NCBI RefSeq assembly: GCF_001999245.1 | Contig: NZ_CP019631.1 | Span: 310,001 to 374,000 of the forward strand | Source: Roseibium algicola | GTDB taxonomy: Bacteria > Pseudomonadota > Alphaproteobacteria > Rhizobiales > Stappiaceae | DNA length: 64,000 nucleotides | Direction of reading: 5' to 3' | Position numbers and translations under genes: made by a program | Part shown: positions 62,282 to 64,000 of the stretch, one piece after another | Layout of the letters: every line of letters begins with the position of its first letter | Numbering within the stretch: position 1 is the stretch's first letter | Notes under the pieces: generated by a model | Databases searched by the model: none | What the model saw: only the letters and a program-made list of their open reading frames with translations | What the model was told of the DNA's origin: nothing

Positions 62282-63379
62282 TCAGCTCCTCAAGGTCTGT
62301 TCGGTGGCGGCATCGAAGAGATGTGCCTGGCTGAGGTCGAAACTGAGATCGATCTTGTCGCCCGCGTGCAGCGCCTTCGGGTTGAGCATGCGCGCAATCC
62401 AGTCCTCACCAGCGAACTCCGCAAAGACCAGGGTCTCGTTGCCGAGCGGTTCGGTGATCGAGACTGGCACCTGCGTCGTGTGCACGTCATGGGCTTCGCC
62501 GGAATGCAGGCCATGTCCCGCGGGATACAAATCGTCCGGTCTCAGGCCGAACACGACCTTCTGGCCAACGCTGACCGCGTTCCGGAATTGCATCGGCAGC
62601 GGAAGGCTGGCGCCATTTGCGAAGGCGAGCTTGCCATCGTCGATGACCGCTTCGCGCAGGTTCATGGTCGGCGAACCGATGAACCCGGCGACAAAGCGGG
62701 TCTTTGGGCGCTGGAAGACTTCCTCCGGCGTGCCGACCTGTTCGATATGGCCGTCGCGCATGATCACGATCCGGTCAGACAGGGTCATGGCTTCCACCTG
62801 GTCGTGGGTCACGTAGATGACCGTCGACTGGACCTTGGAATGCAGTTTCTTGATCTCCGTGCGCATCTGCATGCGCAGCTTGGCATCAAGGTTGGAAAGC
62901 GGTTCGTCGAACAGGAACACATCCGGATTGCGCACGATGGCGCGGCCCATGGCAACACGCTGGCGCTGGCCGCCGGAAAGTTGGGACGGCCGTCGTTCCA
63001 GAAGGGCCTCGAGGCTGAGCGTGCGCGCTGCTTCCGCGACCGCCGCATCGATCTCTGCCTGGGATTTTCCGGCGATCTTGAGCGAAAATCCCATGTTCTC
63101 TGCAACCGTCATATGCGGGTAGAGCGCATAGGACTGGAAGACCATGGAGATGTTGCGTTGGCGCGGCGGCAGGTCGTTGACCACCCGGTCGCCGATGTGG
63201 ATTTCGCCACCCGAGATGTCCTCCAGCCCGGCGATCATGCGGAGCGAGGTCGACTTGCCACAGCCGGACGGGCCGACCAGCGCGATGAACTCCCGGTCCT
63301 TGACCTCAAGGTTGATGGAATGAACCACCTCCAGTTGCCCGTATTTCTTGACCAGGTTTTTCAAAGAGACGGTAGCCAT
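62282..63379 (-). CDS. Sugar ABC transporter ATP-binding protein (MalK/UgpC-like)
   Basis: 365 residues from ATG 63379 (GGGAT upstream). Walker A GPSGCGKST, signature LSGGQRQRVAMGRAI, Walker B DVFLFDEPLSNLD and THDQVEAMT are followed by the ~130-residue MalK-type C-terminal regulatory domain (NPDVFLFDEP then FGLRPDDLYPAG). Energises uptake of a sugar, probably the deoxyhexose catabolised by neighbouring genes. It precedes the second dehydratase by 4 bp. A longer frame to 63484 was rejected as non-family. Confidence 0.9.
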   Translation of the reverse strand: MATVSLKNLVKKYGQLEVVHSINLEVKDREFIALVGPSGCGKSTSLRMIAGLEDISGGEIHIGDRVVNDLPPRQRNISMVFQSYALYPHMTVAENMGFSLKIAGKSQAEIDAAVAEAARTLSLEALLERRPSQLSGGQRQRVAMGRAIVRNPDVFLFDEPLSNLDAKLRMQMRTEIKKLHSKVQSTVIYVTHDQVEAMTLSDRIVIMRDGHIEQVGTPEEVFQRPKTRFVAGFIGSPTMNLREAVIDDGKLAFANGASLPLPMQFRNAVSVGQKVVFGLRPDDLYPAGHGLHSGEAHDVHTTQVPVSITEPLGNETLVFAEFAGEDWIARMLNPKALHAGDKIDLSFDLSQAHLFDAATEQTLRS

Positions 63380-63381
63380 GT

Positions 63382-64000
63382 CTATCCCTTCACTGCGCCG
63401 GAGGTGAGGCCGGAGACGAGGTGTTTTTGTACGATGAATGTCAGGGTGAGTGCCGGAATGATCATGACCACGGCCAGCGCGCACATGCCCCGCCAGTCGA
63501 TGGTGAATTCGGCGGTGTAATCCAGCAGACCGACCGGCAGCGTCTTGGAATTGGTCGACCGGGTGAGCTGGGATGCCAGCGCGAATTCGTTCCAGGAAAT
63601 CAGGAAGGCGAAGATACCGGCGGAGGCGATGCCTGAACGCGCCAGCGGAAATTCAACCTGCCAGAAGGCTTGCCACCGGGTGCAGCCGTCGATCTGGGCC
63701 GCTTCCGCAAGATCCCGGGGGACCTGTCGGAAGAAACCGTCGATCAGCCAGACCGTGAAGGGCACGTTGAGTGCCACATAGGCAAGAATCAGTCCGAAGT
63801 GGGTGTCGATGATGCCGATCTTGGCATAGACGAAGAACAGCGGCAGTGACAGCGCGATGCCAGGCACGGTTCGCGTGAGCATGAAGCCGAGGAAAATCGC
63901 CGACTTGCCGCGGAACCGGTAACGCGCAAACGCGTAACCACCAGCCATACCGACCGCCAGGGCAATCACGGTCGAGGTGACCGAGATGATCAGTGAATTG
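63382..64000 (-). CDS. Sugar ABC transporter permease (MalG-like), 5' end beyond window
   Basis: About 206 codons are open from the window edge to the stop at 63382. The inner-membrane permease motif EAAQIDGCTRWQAFWQVEFP-type EAA loop and ISWNEFALASQLT mark a MalG-class sugar permease. The reading frame continues past the window edge (N-S-L-I-I-S-V-T before the first internal start), so the start is outside. Only 2 bp separate it from the ATPase start. The binding protein and second permease should lie upstream. Confidence 0.88.
   Translation of the reverse strand, partial: NSLIISVTSTVIALAVGMAGGYAFARYRFRGKSAIFLGFMLTRTVPGIALSLPLFFVYAKIGIIDTHFGLILAYVALNVPFTVWLIDGFFRQVPRDLAEAAQIDGCTRWQAFWQVEFPLARSGIASAGIFAFLISWNEFALASQLTRSTNSKTLPVGLLDYTAEFTIDWRGMCALAVVMIIPALTLTFIVQKHLVSGLTSGAVKG

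Noticed and set aside
1..64000. CRISPR arrays, rRNA and tRNA genes, intact transposons
   Set aside because: No regularly spaced repeats, no rRNA-like conserved blocks, no cloverleaf with CCA context and no transposase genes were seen.

Overview
The window looks like an extrachromosomal replicon (large plasmid or chromid) of a marine-type alphaproteobacterium. The clearest evidence is a complete repABC replication/partition unit (about 21.9-25.9 kb) with a predicted counter-transcribed RNA between repB and repC. High GC, alphaproteobacterial-style transporters and sugar-acid catabolism suggest Rhizobiales, possibly a Roseibium/Labrenzia-like organism. That genus-level guess is inference. No rRNA, tRNA, CRISPR array or intact insertion sequence was seen.

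Region 1 (1-7.3 kb) is iron/siderophore related: the start of a nonribosomal peptide synthetase, a complete Fec/Fhu-type ABC importer, and a divergent flavin-dependent monooxygenase. Region 2 (7.6-21.5 kb) is an amide-utilisation regulon. An NCS1 permease and an alpha/beta hydrolase precede amiC (amide sensor) and amiR (ANTAR antiterminator). A Urt-type five-gene ABC transporter, aliphatic amidase amiE and a MoxR ATPase/VWA protein pair follow. Each half is preceded by a promoter and a structured leader ending in an intrinsic terminator, with hexaloop hairpins of the kind ANTAR proteins bind. I read this as one AmiR controlling two attenuated operons.

Region 3 (21.5-31 kb) holds repABC, a periplasmic glucan protein (OpgG), small exported proteins and a His-Me-finger-like nuclease. 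Region 4 (31-37 kb) has a universal stress protein, a calcium-type P-ATPase, a fasciclin protein, and a Crp/Fnr regulator with a perfect palindrome at its start. Region 5 (37-51.6 kb) is a copper and probably nickel/cobalt resistance island: copZ and copA from divergent CueR-type promoters, a 35-codon remnant of cueR, three c-type cytochromes, a His-tailed MFS exporter, an RcnA-like exporter and cusBAF. The CusB carries four tandem CusF-like domains.

Region 6 (51.8-56.3 kb) has an exported ClpP-fold protein, an FtsK-type translocase with no membrane domain, and a small ATPase. Region 7 (56.3-64 kb, minus strand) is a deoxyhexose/sugar-acid operon. It contains an L-fuconate-dehydratase-like enzyme, a second enolase-superfamily dehydratase, an SDR, a fumarylacetoacetase-family hydrolase, a MaoC-like protein, a Gfo/Idh oxidoreductase, a mutarotase and part of a sugar ABC transporter. 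It fits the non-phosphorylated route from L-fucose to pyruvate and lactate.
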